60,000 nucleotides of DNA from Cristatella mucedo (GCA_009760855.2 WPIO01000064.1:1168001-1228000); one strand, 5' to 3'. Positions 52,785-60,000 are shown, numbered from the stretch's first letter. The notes: generated by a model from the sequence alone, not told the origin. Made by a program: numbers and translations.

Positions 52785-53264
52785 ATGGAAGCAGTTACTG
52801 ACCCAATGCTAGCAACTTCTGCAGTAGCACTTAAATCTTACGTTGATTATCTTGTTGGGTCAAGAATGACGGCATACACTGAGCAAAAACTCAGTTCTGA
52901 TGTTTTACCTATCACAGACACATCTGTTTGGAAATTCTATCTTGATGAAGCAGACACAGAAGCACAAAGAATTATTAGTGCTGGTCAAACTGAAGTTATA
53001 TCAGGTCTTGAGTCAAGAGTTAGATCTAAAGTTTATGCTCTCCTCGATGACACTAGTGAAATTAGCGGTTGTACGACTTGGATTGCATCACAACTTCCAA
53101 CACTCTCTACAGTCATATCTGGAGTATCTGGTATTAAACTTGATATCTCTGGAATTGTTAAAGATGAGTGTTATGCAGTTCTTCCAAATATTAGTGATAG
53201 TAAGAGTGCAAAACAAAAAGCAGCTGAGGCAGCACTACAACAACCTGATCCAAGTGCAGTTTAA
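52785..53264 (+). CDS. Viral protein of unknown function, intact
   Basis: 159 residues, rich in Ser, Ala and Val, with predicted helices and a Gln/Pro-containing C-terminus (AALQQPDPSAV). There is no signal peptide, transmembrane segment or known motif. It is uninterrupted, unlike most genes around it, which suggests that sequence errors or decay have simply missed it or that it was kept. A structural role is possible but unsupported. Confidence 0.65.
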   Translation: MEAVTDPMLATSAVALKSYVDYLVGSRMTAYTEQKLSSDVLPITDTSVWKFYLDEADTEAQRIISAGQTEVISGLESRVRSKVYALLDDTSEISGCTTWIASQLPTLSTVISGVSGIKLDISGIVKDECYAVLPNISDSKSAKQKAAEAALQQPDPSAV

Positions 53265-53290
53265 TTAATTTAAATAAAAAATAAAAACAA

Positions 53291-53300
53291 TATATAGAAA
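53291..53300 (+). promoter_or_regulatory. Viral promoter-like motif TATATAGAAA
   Basis: An exact copy of the motif at 52194, again directly before an ATG (53301). Confidence 0.65.
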
Positions 53301-53678
53301 ATGAGTGTTGAAACAAGAAGTAAAGACTGTCTTGAAGAAGTACAAGGACAACATTATTCAAACTTTAAATTATGTTCTTATCCAATGGACAGAATAGAAG
53401 ACATCAGATCAACTTTCTTAGATGCTCTAAAACTAGTATTAAAATATAAAGCACTTGAAATTAATCACTCTGAACCAGAAATAGCAAATGTATTCGTTAA
53501 AGTTAGAGATGGTTCAATCTTTGAAGAGTTCCTTAAAGACTTAAAAATAGAAAAAATAAGTGGTATGAGATCTAAAAAAATAGAACTAACTAAACGAATA
53601 AAGAAAGAGATAGATGCAGGAAAGAGTTTTGATATACCAGAAGAATTGATTAAAGAGACTATGGATTGGAAGATTTAA
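53301..53678 (+). CDS. Viral protein of unknown function, intact
   Basis: 125 residues, charged and probably helical (for example RIEDIRSTFLDALKLVLKYK, and a Lys-rich segment KKIELTKRIKKEI). I do not recognise a family. It is the last of the plus-strand cluster and converges with the fibre-like gene, with only 2 bp between the stop codons. Confidence 0.65.
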   Translation: MSVETRSKDCLEEVQGQHYSNFKLCSYPMDRIEDIRSTFLDALKLVLKYKALEINHSEPEIANVFVKVRDGSIFEEFLKDLKIEKISGMRSKKIELTKRIKKEIDAGKSFDIPEELIKETMDWKI

Positions 53679-53680
53679 TC

Positions 53681-54849
53681 TTACCATGGAACATATGCTT
53701 CTAATCGAGAAGTACCTGTGTAATCTTTTGATCTAGTTGGAGAGAAGAAAGCATTTGATAAAAATTTAATATCAAGATAATCATAAGGAGTAAATGCTAG
53801 TGACGTTCCTCTAGATAACATTTCTTGTGTAATAGTATATGGAATACCATCAGCAAAACTTACTACTGGATAAGAAAATTCTAATTGAATATTTACTCTT
53901 CCATCAGCAAGTTTTATAAAATTAATATAGGAATTATCATATAAAACTATATCACTACCTTCAATATTACAAAAAAGGAAAATCAGAATAAAACATTGAT
54001 TTACCCGCATATCTCCCTCCTGTTAATGTATCTCTGCTTAATTGATGAAATTATAAGTTCTCCATCTATTTTATTTTTTGAAGTTATATAAATTAGTACT
54101 TTTGAGTAATAAGATCTATATACATGATATTCATTTCCGAATTCTGGAAATCGTTATCCATCTATAATAGTTGATATTTCACCATCAGTTTTTTTAGCTA
54201 TTGAGTATTCAAATGAATTATTAGCTGGATAAGTTTTAATTATATCAACTGGATTATTTTTCATATCCATAATACTAATAGACATAGATGAATACACAAT
54301 TTTTTTATTATCTATATCTGATAATTTAATAAGTGAATCTGGATTATTAAAAGGAGAATAAGATTGTGGCATTGTACCAATATTATTTATTCCGTTTACA
54401 GTTAAATTACCCCAATATCCAATAAATCCAGTATTGCTTATAAATGTTCTAACAAATGGTAAGCTTTCGCACTTCAAATAAAAAGGATGTATATACTTAT
54501 TTGCAATTACATCATTCGCTATATAATTATTAAAATTTGGTTCTCTTCTATTCATTATTAGTCTTTCAACACTTACATCTCCATTTACTGTTTCATCTTG
54601 TTTATACATTCCGGTTTTATATCAACATATTTTTTGTTGCAATATCTTTTCCATTGACAGGATCTGATATTCTTACATACTTTTTTGAATTTGCAGATAA
54701 ATTACCGGTTATTCGTTGATCTGAAACTGAATCTTTTAATTTCATGTAATTTGATATAATAAGTGGAAATTTAGATTTCCACTTATTATATCACCTGTCT
54801 TCTTAATACAATTCTTTGATGTTTTTCCCTTACTTCTTTTTCCTGACAT
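53681..54849 (-). pseudogene. Fibre-like protein 1, broken
   Basis: The product would be a trimeric fibre or spike for host attachment. The N-terminus is Lys-rich (MSGKRSKGKTSKN), followed by TGDIISGNL and SDPVNGKDIATK, which are typical of phage-tail-fibre-like and Polinton fibre stalks. The C-terminal part (ADGRVNIQLEFSYPVVSFAD) is beta-rich. A motif GCATAGAAATG precedes the start. Frame changes occur near 54775, 54640, 54615, 54005 and 53965, three of them on A runs, and an in-frame TAA lies at 54154-54156. The assignment rests on stalk-like repeats and gene order, so it is moderate. Confidence 0.65.
54753..54792. repeat. Perfect hairpin, 18-bp arms, 4-base loop
   Basis: GATATAATAAGTGGAAAT (54753-54770) and its exact reverse complement (54775-54792) flank TTAG. 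It lies inside the start of fibre-like gene 1, next to one of its frame changes. Confidence 0.95.
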
Positions 54850-54851
54850 TT

Positions 54852-55744
54852 CTATGCAATACTAACAATAAAATCTATATAAGTAATTCCACTTGCAACA
54901 GAAAACAAAAAATCAATAGCATATCTACACGTTCCATCAATAGTAATTATTAAAACTACTGTACCACTTACTCCATAAGTATTATTACTAATTAATTCTA
55001 GATAAGAATTAGTTTTATTATTTGCTTACATAATATTAGATACCATTCTAAAATTAGGTAATACTCCTGGAGAGAATGTTTTAAGATTAGTTGCATAGGC
55101 GACAACTTTTCCAGTAGCTGCAACAACGGGCATATCACCAGGTGGAATTTTTTGGGATTGAAATGTATTTCCTGTACTTCCATTTGCAGTAATATTTAAA
55201 CCTAACATATCAAGATAAAATATACTTGGATAAGTACCCATCAAACCTAAGTATTTAAATGATACTTGTTTATTAGTGTTAACATATTGTTTTGTTGCTA
55301 CATCAGAATCTTTTACATTAACAATGTTCTTATTTCCCATATCAATACTTGCCATTGCTTTACCTTGAAATACTGCTGTCATACTTTTTAGTAATCCATA
55401 GTTTATTACTTTATAAGGTCTCAAGTCTGAGTAAACAGTTCCATCTGCTGAATTACCAGATATACCAACAACATTCTTACAATTCAATTGTGATTTCATT
55501 ACTGCTCCGCTCTTTGGTAATAAATCAGTTAGACTTGATACTTTTGCTATTTCTCCTGAAGGATTAGTAATAACATGCACTAACCTACATGCAATAACAT
55601 GCAATAACCAGCACTTGAACTAAGAGCATAATCCATTCTTATAGCATCACCACTGTTAACAGGAAAACCTAAATTATTTATTCTATTATTATTTGCATCA
55701 AGATTAGTATAAATATTACCATTAACTTTTCAAACTTTTTCCAT
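54852..55744 (-). pseudogene. Fibre-like protein 2, broken
   Basis: Two fibre-stalk repeats are visible: DANNNRINNLGFPVNSGDAI near the N-terminus and NKNIVNVKDSDVATKQYVN further on, the pattern seen in phage and Polinton fibres. The C-terminal half is Thr/Val/Ile-rich. A TGA at 55730-55732 (codon 5) and a TAA at 55026-55028 are in frame. A frame change lies in a short tandem near 55590 (TGCATGTTAT repeated). The true end seems to be the TAG at 54852-54854, which overlaps the promoter-like motif of fibre gene 1. It is divergent from the gene at 55757, with 12 bp between start codons. Confidence 0.7.
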
Positions 55745-55756
55745 TATTTATAATAA

Positions 55757-56152
55757 ATGATGAAAAAATCAAAATCAAGAAGCGGTAAAGGTGTGGGTGA
55801 AGATATAAAAGAAGGAGTTAAAGCAACTAAAGATGCGATAGAATGTGTTAAAACAGCTACAAATGTAGGCAAAAAAGTAATTACAAAAGTAGTTCCAAAG
55901 ATTGCTGCAAGATTATCACTACAAGCATCTGAAAAAATTGCAACATTAGTACCTAAAGCTTTACAATCACTTAAAGTAATTGGTGATGCTGCTAATGTAC
56001 TAGGAGGATTTCTAGGTGGTGTTACAAGAATAGTTGATCTAAGTCTTTTTATAAAAGAAATAGTAGATGATGTTAGTTCTGGTAAGTATGGACAAGACTT
56101 TTGGAAAACTATGACAGAAAAAAAGGACTACAAAAAATGGTTGAAGGATTAA
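55757..56152 (+). CDS. Basic, amphipathic viral protein
   Basis: 131 residues. The N-terminus is basic and glycine-rich (MMKKSKSRSGKGVGED). The middle is a long helix of Ala/Val/Lys (VGKKVITKVVPKIAARLSL) and a glycine-rich hydrophobic segment (VLGGFLGGVTRIVDLSLFI) follows. Small proteins of this type in adenovirus-like and Polinton genomes are core or membrane-active minor capsid components (pVI/pX-like). I infer that role from composition and place only. It is intact. The next gene overlaps its end by 16 bp. Confidence 0.6.
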   Translation: MMKKSKSRSGKGVGEDIKEGVKATKDAIECVKTATNVGKKVITKVVPKIAARLSLQASEKIATLVPKALQSLKVIGDAANVLGGFLGGVTRIVDLSLFIKEIVDDVSSGKYGQDFWKTMTEKKDYKKWLKD

Positions 56153-56866
56153 GACTAGGGTATTATATAAATGATATATTACTAGAAGCAGATTCAGATA
56201 ATAGTGATTAGTATAAAGATCCAAGTAAATTCTTAAGTGATATGTTTGGTGAGAAAATATATTGGACTGTTGCACAACTTGATCCTAAATCCTGGTCAAA
56301 GAATTTCTTAGAAGTTAGAGGAGGATTCTTGCCTTATTATTGCGCCTATTATTATTTTAATTGCTAGTATTGTTGGTGGCGTTGGAATAGGAGTTTCGAT
56401 AGCGGTAGCTGTAGCAAGTCTAATAAAAAAATAGTTGATGAAACAGTGTATACAGCTAAGGCACCACCTATGGATACACATGAACAAAGAATGAAAGCTT
56501 TAAGCCTTCAAAGAACGATTAAGAAATGCTATTGAAGATTTAGATAATATGATAAAATTATTAAAATCAGGAACATATATTAGTTTTAGTGGACCTGTTC
56601 AAAACTCAGAAGTAAGCAATAGATTGGATTATGTAAAGTATGGTAGACAATTAGAGGAAAATGGAGGAGTAGATTTCTCACCAGAACTAAAGAGAGATAT
56701 TAAAAAAGTTGAAGCAGGTGAAGTAGGTGGTAAAAAGTCATGTGATTTTAAAGCGGAGAGTGCAATGCTTAATGCAATACTGTTTGCACAAGGTAAATCA
56801 AGTGATGAAATAGATAGAGAAGTTAGAAAATTACTATTTGATATGAAGAAACGTTGTAAAAATTAG
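56137..56866 (+). pseudogene. Viral membrane protein, broken
   Basis: The first frame begins at the ATG 56137 and includes WTVAQLDPKSWSKNF. After a frame change near 56325 a strong transmembrane helix can be read (LIIAPIIILIASIVGGVGIG, 56335-56430). Further frame changes near 56430 (A7 run) and 56510 lead to a soluble C-terminal part of about 105 residues (56549-56866) with FSPELKRDIKKVEAGE and a Cys-containing end. A TAG lies in frame at 56209-56211. One-gene structure is inferred from gap-free succession of the pieces. The family is unknown. Confidence 0.5.
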
Positions 56867-57423
56867 AGCTCAGTGCATCTAACTAGTTTATTATCTATAT
56901 CTAAACAATAAGTAAAATTAAGTCGTGCAAATCCTAGATGGAGTTTTATTGCAGACATATCATGAGCTGTTGCTGCTCCTTCTTCATTGCTAAAATATCC
57001 CAAGTGCTTTCTATCTCCATCTATTCTAATGTATGCTTTATATTTTTCTGCTCTTTTATCAAAGCAACCCCCAATAAAATCAGATGATAGATCTTTTCGT
57101 TTTGATCTATTTCTCATGTTTTCAGAATGCGTTGCAGGTCTTAAATTAGAACAAGAGTTATTTAGTTTATCATTATTAATGTGATATATTTCTTGCAAAG
57201 GCATTTTACCTGTTACCATAAAATATGCTAATCTGTGTGAGTAATATCTTTTCCCATCAATTGATATTTGTCTATATCCGTCTGATTTTGCTGTTTCAGC
57301 TTCACTTCTTGCTTTTGCAGTTCCTGTTCTACCAACTCTCCAGGTAAATACCCCACTGTATGGATTGTAGGCTAACAATTCATTAACACGTTTTCTCAAT
57401 TGTGCAACCTCATCTTGATCCAT
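56863..57423 (-). CDS. HNH endonuclease with AP2 DNA-binding domain, intact
   Basis: This is a 186-residue homing-type endonuclease of the kind common in phages and large DNA viruses. An N-terminal segment (LLAYNPYSGVFTWRVGR) leads to GYRQISIDGKRYYSHRLAYF (residues about 50-70), then the HNH core EIYHINNDKLNN and SNLRPATHSENMRNR (about 78-105). The C-terminus is an AP2-like domain, GGCFDKRAEKYKAYIRIDG and KHLGYFSNEEGAATAHD (about 118-160). In relatives the core usually reads DHIN; here the Asp is Tyr, which may affect activity. TATAGAAATGG lies at the start. The stop overlaps the stop of the plus-strand gene. It is uninterrupted although its neighbours are broken. Confidence 0.88.
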   Translation of the reverse strand: MDQDEVAQLRKRVNELLAYNPYSGVFTWRVGRTGTAKARSEAETAKSDGYRQISIDGKRYYSHRLAYFMVTGKMPLQEIYHINNDKLNNSCSNLRPATHSENMRNRSKRKDLSSDFIGGCFDKRAEKYKAYIRIDGDRKHLGYFSNEEGAATAHDMSAIKLHLGFARLNFTYCLDIDNKLVRCTEL

Positions 57424-57433
57424 TTCTATACAA
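57424..57433 (-). promoter_or_regulatory. Viral promoter-like motif (TTGTATAGAA) of the HNH gene
   Basis: On the minus strand TATAGAA directly precedes the ATG at 57423, so the inserted endonuclease has the same signal as the viral genes. Confidence 0.55.
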
Positions 57434-57461
57434 TGTTTTATATCTCTTTAAATAATTTTAT

Positions 57462-57474
57462 TATATAGAGAAAT
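57462..57474 (+). promoter_or_regulatory. Viral promoter-like motif TATATAGAGAAAT
   Basis: Directly before the ATG at 57475. Confidence 0.6.
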
Positions 57475-58252
57475 ATGTATCAAGAAGTGAAACTTGCATT
57501 ATCTGATCATCAATTAAAACAAATACATAAATCAATGGAACCTATCTCAATCCAAATTAAGCATTCAGATTTGGCAGGTAGTATTCCTATTATTCTTACT
57601 AATACTCAAACAAAAAGAATAGAAAAAAGTAGAAGTAGTAGTACAGGATTGCAATTGAATTAAAGTCTTAAGCAATTGAAAGCAAATAGAAGACAAGGTT
57701 TCGGGTTAGTCGATTTTATAAATAAATTATCTGGCGGCAGAGAATTTCATCTTCGTCTTCCAAAAGGTGTGCAATCTGAAAATGTTCCTGGAGGAAGTTC
57801 CAACAATACAGGAAAATATTCTTATGCTGGTCCAGGAACACAGTTTAGAAAAAGAATGGATCAAGGATACACAGGTGTTAACGATCTTGATGCTAGGGCT
57901 CTAATCCATGAAAATGATTATACAGAGACATCATCAGATCCTGAACCAAGAAGAACAGAAATAAGAAATTTGTCAGACCTAGTTCTCGCAGAATCAGCAG
58001 CACGAATAGCGTTAGATCCAAAACAACCTTCATACGTTAGAGAAGATGCTAAAACTGTTGCAGCGATAATGAGTGCTAAGGCAAAGTTAGGATTAGGTCT
58101 TAATATTGGTAGTGGTTTACTAGACAACTCCATTTGCAATGGAGTCCTTAAAAGATAAAGTAAGTAATCCATCAAGTATAAGTAAGATAACTAATTATGC
58201 AAAGAATCTTGTTGATAAAATGTTGTCTATAAGTAAAAAAAGATATAACTAA
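57475..58252 (+). pseudogene. Minor capsid-type protein with PLA2-like domain, broken
   Basis: Polintons, adintoviruses and parvoviruses carry a phospholipase A2-like domain that opens endosomal membranes during entry. The N-terminal 62 residues include two short Ser/Gln/Lys segments ending TGLQLN. A TAA at 57661-57663 is in frame with the long continuation. The PLA2-like core is YAGPGTQFRKRM (57820-57860), then NDLDARALIHENDYTE. The glycine loop (GPGT), the LD.A pattern and the catalytic-position His are present, but the residue after it is Glu instead of the usual Asp. A frame change near 58135 leads to a basic C-terminus that ends at TAA 58250-58252. The enzyme function is uncertain. Confidence 0.65.
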
Positions 58253-58303
58253 TTTTTATTTTGTTTTATGTTTTTATGTGTTTTTATCTTTTTTTTTTAA
58301 TGT
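58253..58303. other. T-rich spacer between convergent viral genes
   Basis: About 50 bp of T-rich sequence separates the stop codons of the PLA2-like gene and the minus-strand gene that follows. Such a tract could end transcripts, but no hairpin is present. Confidence 0.4.
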
Positions 58304-58585
58304 CTAATAATCAGCAGGATTAAACTTATCTTGATGTTTTTTATCCACAGCATAAACTTTAACTTGTTCAAGTTTCAATCTAATATTAAGTCTTTCTTCT
58401 GAATTATAAGTATCTTTAGTTACATATCCACCCTCTAGAATACCAGTAACAGCGAAGTCATTTCCAAATTTTTGTATTATTTCAGTAACATTACCGAATT
58501 TCATTTGTTTATTCTTTTGATCAAAGAATATACTCGGTTTAATACCAAATGCAATTATTATACAAATAGTTGAACGACTAGACAT
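58304..58585 (-). CDS. Small viral protein of unknown function
   Basis: 93 residues, intact, ending in TAG. It has a hydrophobic N-terminus (STICIIIAFGIKPSIFF) and a charged C-terminus (KLEQVKVYAVDKKHQDKF). The start overlaps nothing but lies 3 bp after the stop of the upstream minus-strand gene, so the two probably share a transcript. The family is not recognised. Confidence 0.55.
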   Translation of the reverse strand: MSSRSTICIIIAFGIKPSIFFDQKNKQMKFGNVTEIIQKFGNDFAVTGILEGGYVTKDTYNSEERLNIRLKLEQVKVYAVDKKHQDKFNPADY

Positions 58586-58588
58586 ATC

Positions 58589-58800
58589 TTAGCCACTATA
58601 TTCAAGTTTCATACTTGCTCTATTAGCAATATCTTCTAGAACAGGTCTAGAAAAGGTCTCATATCTCCAGTGATATAAATCCATGCACTGAAGTAAGGCA
58701 TATCTTTACTAATTTTCTCTTCAACATAAACACGTGCTGGTTTTCCTTTAGGAATTACGACAGAGGCATTTTTAATTACTACGAATTTTTTATTTTCCAT
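58589..58800 (-). pseudogene. Small viral protein, frame-shifted
   Basis: About 70 codons: it begins MENKKFVVIKNASVVIPKG and continues PYFSAWIYITGDM. A frame change near 58650 leads to LEDIANRASMKLEYSG and a TAA at 58589-58591. CTTATACAGAAATGG, a variant of the viral motif, covers its start. Function is unknown. Confidence 0.5.
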
Positions 58801-58829
58801 TTCTGTATAAGGAAAAGAAATTTTTTAAA

Positions 58830-59450
58830 TTAAATTAATAATTCTATTGTTGATCCAAAATCTGATTCTTGCATTAGTTTTAAGATTATACACCTTCTTC
58901 CACAATCTGTTTGATTGTATTCTTGTAGCTTAAATGTCTGAAATGTTGGTATAACACCAAAATAATTTATTACTTCTGGCATTGGTGGTGCACCGAATGA
59001 ATCAAAGTAAAAACATCGTGTTCCTTTTTTTAAGTGCTAGCCAGTGATATATTGCTTTTTTGAATCACCAGTATTACAAATAAAACATTCATTTGTTAAT
59101 GGTTTTTTTAGTTCATCTCTTGCAAAGACACATCTAAAGTTTTTTTATACCTAATTCTTTTATATAATTATCTATCTCTATATCTGTTAAAGGTGATGAT
59201 TTTACTCCTTTTTTTAATTTTTCAATAGCCTTTTTAATCTCTGCCATCATTTGTTCCATATCAAAACCAGAACCTTTACTTACTCGATGTCTACCAGCAC
59301 CAATAACAGATCTTAACTTAACAAACTTTGACTTCTTACTATCACAAATAGTACAAACACCTTTTAACATTCCCATCATTCCTTTAGTTGAATCTAATTT
59401 AACATATTGCTCATGAATTGTTTTTTACACTTCAAAAAATAAATTTCCAT
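58830..59450 (-). pseudogene. Zinc-ribbon plus adenain-like cysteine protease, broken
   Basis: Adenain-like proteases mature the capsid proteins of adenoviruses and Polintons. The N-terminal part is a small zinc-ribbon-like segment: MEIYFLKCKKQF, then LKGVCTICDSKKSKFVKLRS, similar to the short YCxKCK proteins of these viruses. It is followed by a Gly/Lys linker and LTDIEIDNYIKELGIKKL, the start of the protease. The protease core shows RCVFARDELKKPL, a catalytic HWLAL, CFYFDSFGAPPMPEVINYF, and QEYNQTDCGRRC with the catalytic Cys and oxyanion Gln region. Frame changes occur near 59410, at the A7 run at 59146 and at the A7 run near 59025. The first Cys of the expected CxxC pair reads as Phe or Leu. 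The stop is TAA at 58830-58832. Confidence 0.78.
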
Positions 59451-59471
59451 ATCTATTATCATATAGAAAAA
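59451..59471. promoter_or_regulatory. Bidirectional viral promoter between protease and ATPase genes
   Basis: Only 21 bp separate the divergent start codons. On the plus strand it ends in CATATAGAAAAA just before the ATPase ATG; on the minus strand it reads ATATGATAATAGAT before the protease ATG. Confidence 0.6.
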
Positions 59472-60000
59472 ATGTCGTTGCAAGTTAGAGCTTTCAATTT
59501 TGGACAAGATATAGATACTGGACATAAAGAACCATTACCTAAAGTTCCTATTAGAGCATTAGTGCTTGGACCAAGTGGAACAGGTAAATCACAGTTAGTA
59601 ATGAATTGGATATTTTATGGTATGGTTAATTATGATACATGTACTATTATTGCTTCTCGTTTAGATCAAAAGTTATATCGTGGTCTTATGTCAATGACAA
59701 AAGATAAACATGCTTTTGTTTGGGTTAACGGAATTAATAATATGCCAGAAGTTGATTCTTATAAGAATTGTAAGAAAGTTGTTGTATTAGATGATTTGAG
59801 GACAGAAGATCAATAAAAAATCTTAGATTATTTTACTAGAGGTAGACATAAAGGATTGAATATATTTTATCTTGCACAAGGATTTACTAATATTCATAGA
59901 AAAGAAATAAGAAAAAATATAAATATGATTATAATCTTCAAACAGAATAATACTGATATAGAATACATTCGTGATTCATATGTTGGTGATATAGATAGGA
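59472..60000 (+). pseudogene. A32-like (FtsK/HerA-type) genome-packaging ATPase, partial, in-frame TAA
   Basis: This ATPase pumps viral DNA into the capsid. Walker A is LVLGPSGTGKSQ (about residues 32-43) and Walker B is KKVVVLDDL (about 105-113), with the typical YFTRGRHKGLNIFYLAQGF after it, the sensor-like segment of the family. The start MSLQVRAFNFGQDID follows the TATAG-type motif. An in-frame TAA at 59814-59816 follows TEDQ and precedes KILDYF. The frame then stays open to the window edge without any shift, so only this codon interrupts it. Confidence 0.85.

Larger units (their letters stand above)
47481..60000. mobile_element. Endogenous Polinton/Maverick-like (adintovirus-like) element, left part
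   Basis: The gene set is diagnostic of this group: protein-primed family B polymerase, adenain-like protease, A32-like packaging ATPase, PLA2-like protein and fibre-like proteins, in densely packed genes on both strands. The element starts at an AG dinucleotide at the edge of an imperfect palindrome, where composition turns AT-rich. The right part, with the expected capsid and integrase genes, is outside the window, so the other terminus and target-site duplication cannot be seen. Many genes are broken by frameshifts and in-frame TAA codons. Confidence 0.88.

Noticed and set aside
52775-57474. CRISPR-like reading of the repeated TATATAGAAA motif
   Set aside because: The copies are 10 bp, irregularly spaced and tied to start codons on both strands.
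47481-60000. The AT-rich part as bacterial or free viral contamination in the assembly
   Set aside because: The junction lies in the middle of the window next to a host gene and the genes are broken as in an integrated copy; still, only spanning reads can exclude a chimera.

Overview
The window is animal nuclear DNA with a large foreign element at its right end. Three conserved metazoan genes can be read: the first coding exon of ETHE1 (minus, running off the left edge), an eight-exon U2AF1 (plus, 5871-13514) and a 33-exon CFAP44 (minus, 46999 down to 18254). Both complete models use GT-AG introns, keep phase throughout and end in a stop codon (262 and 1930 residues). The host half is fairly GC-rich and full of microsatellites, 3' ends of one non-LTR retrotransposon family, tRNA-derived SINEs and a SPIN-like hAT fragment. 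CFAP44 implies an animal with motile cilia or flagella. The host looks like a bilaterian, probably an invertebrate, but the species cannot be fixed from this DNA.

Layout: 1-468 ETHE1 exon; 469-5870 intergenic with degraded repeats; 5871-13514 U2AF1, with repeat-filled introns 4 and 6; 13515-18253 intergenic; 18254-46999 CFAP44, whose introns hold (CT)n, (CATC)n and (CTAT)n arrays, a 507-bp intragenic duplication, a reverse-transcriptase fragment and a SPIN-like fragment; 47000-47480 short CFAP44 upstream flank.

At 47481 the composition switches abruptly to AT-rich and stays so to the end of the window. This is an endogenous Polinton/Maverick-like (adintovirus-like) virus. It starts with a ~180-bp imperfect palindrome, followed by a protein-primed family B DNA polymerase, small plus-strand genes, two fibre-like genes, a helical basic protein, a membrane protein, an HNH-AP2 endonuclease, a PLA2-like capsid-associated protein, small genes, an adenain-like protease joined to a zinc-ribbon N-terminus, and the start of an A32-like packaging ATPase cut by the window edge. 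No capsid or integrase gene is visible; they would lie beyond 60000. Its left end is 482 bp upstream of the CFAP44 start codon.

The viral genes are expressed-looking units: a TATATAGAAA-type motif lies directly before many start codons on both strands. Many are broken in two ways. Frameshifts sit largely on A6/A7 runs. In-frame stops are almost all TAA, several at places where glutamine would fit. These could reflect decay by CAA-to-TAA change, assembly indels, or a context-dependent recoding of TAA. The HNH gene and several small genes are intact.
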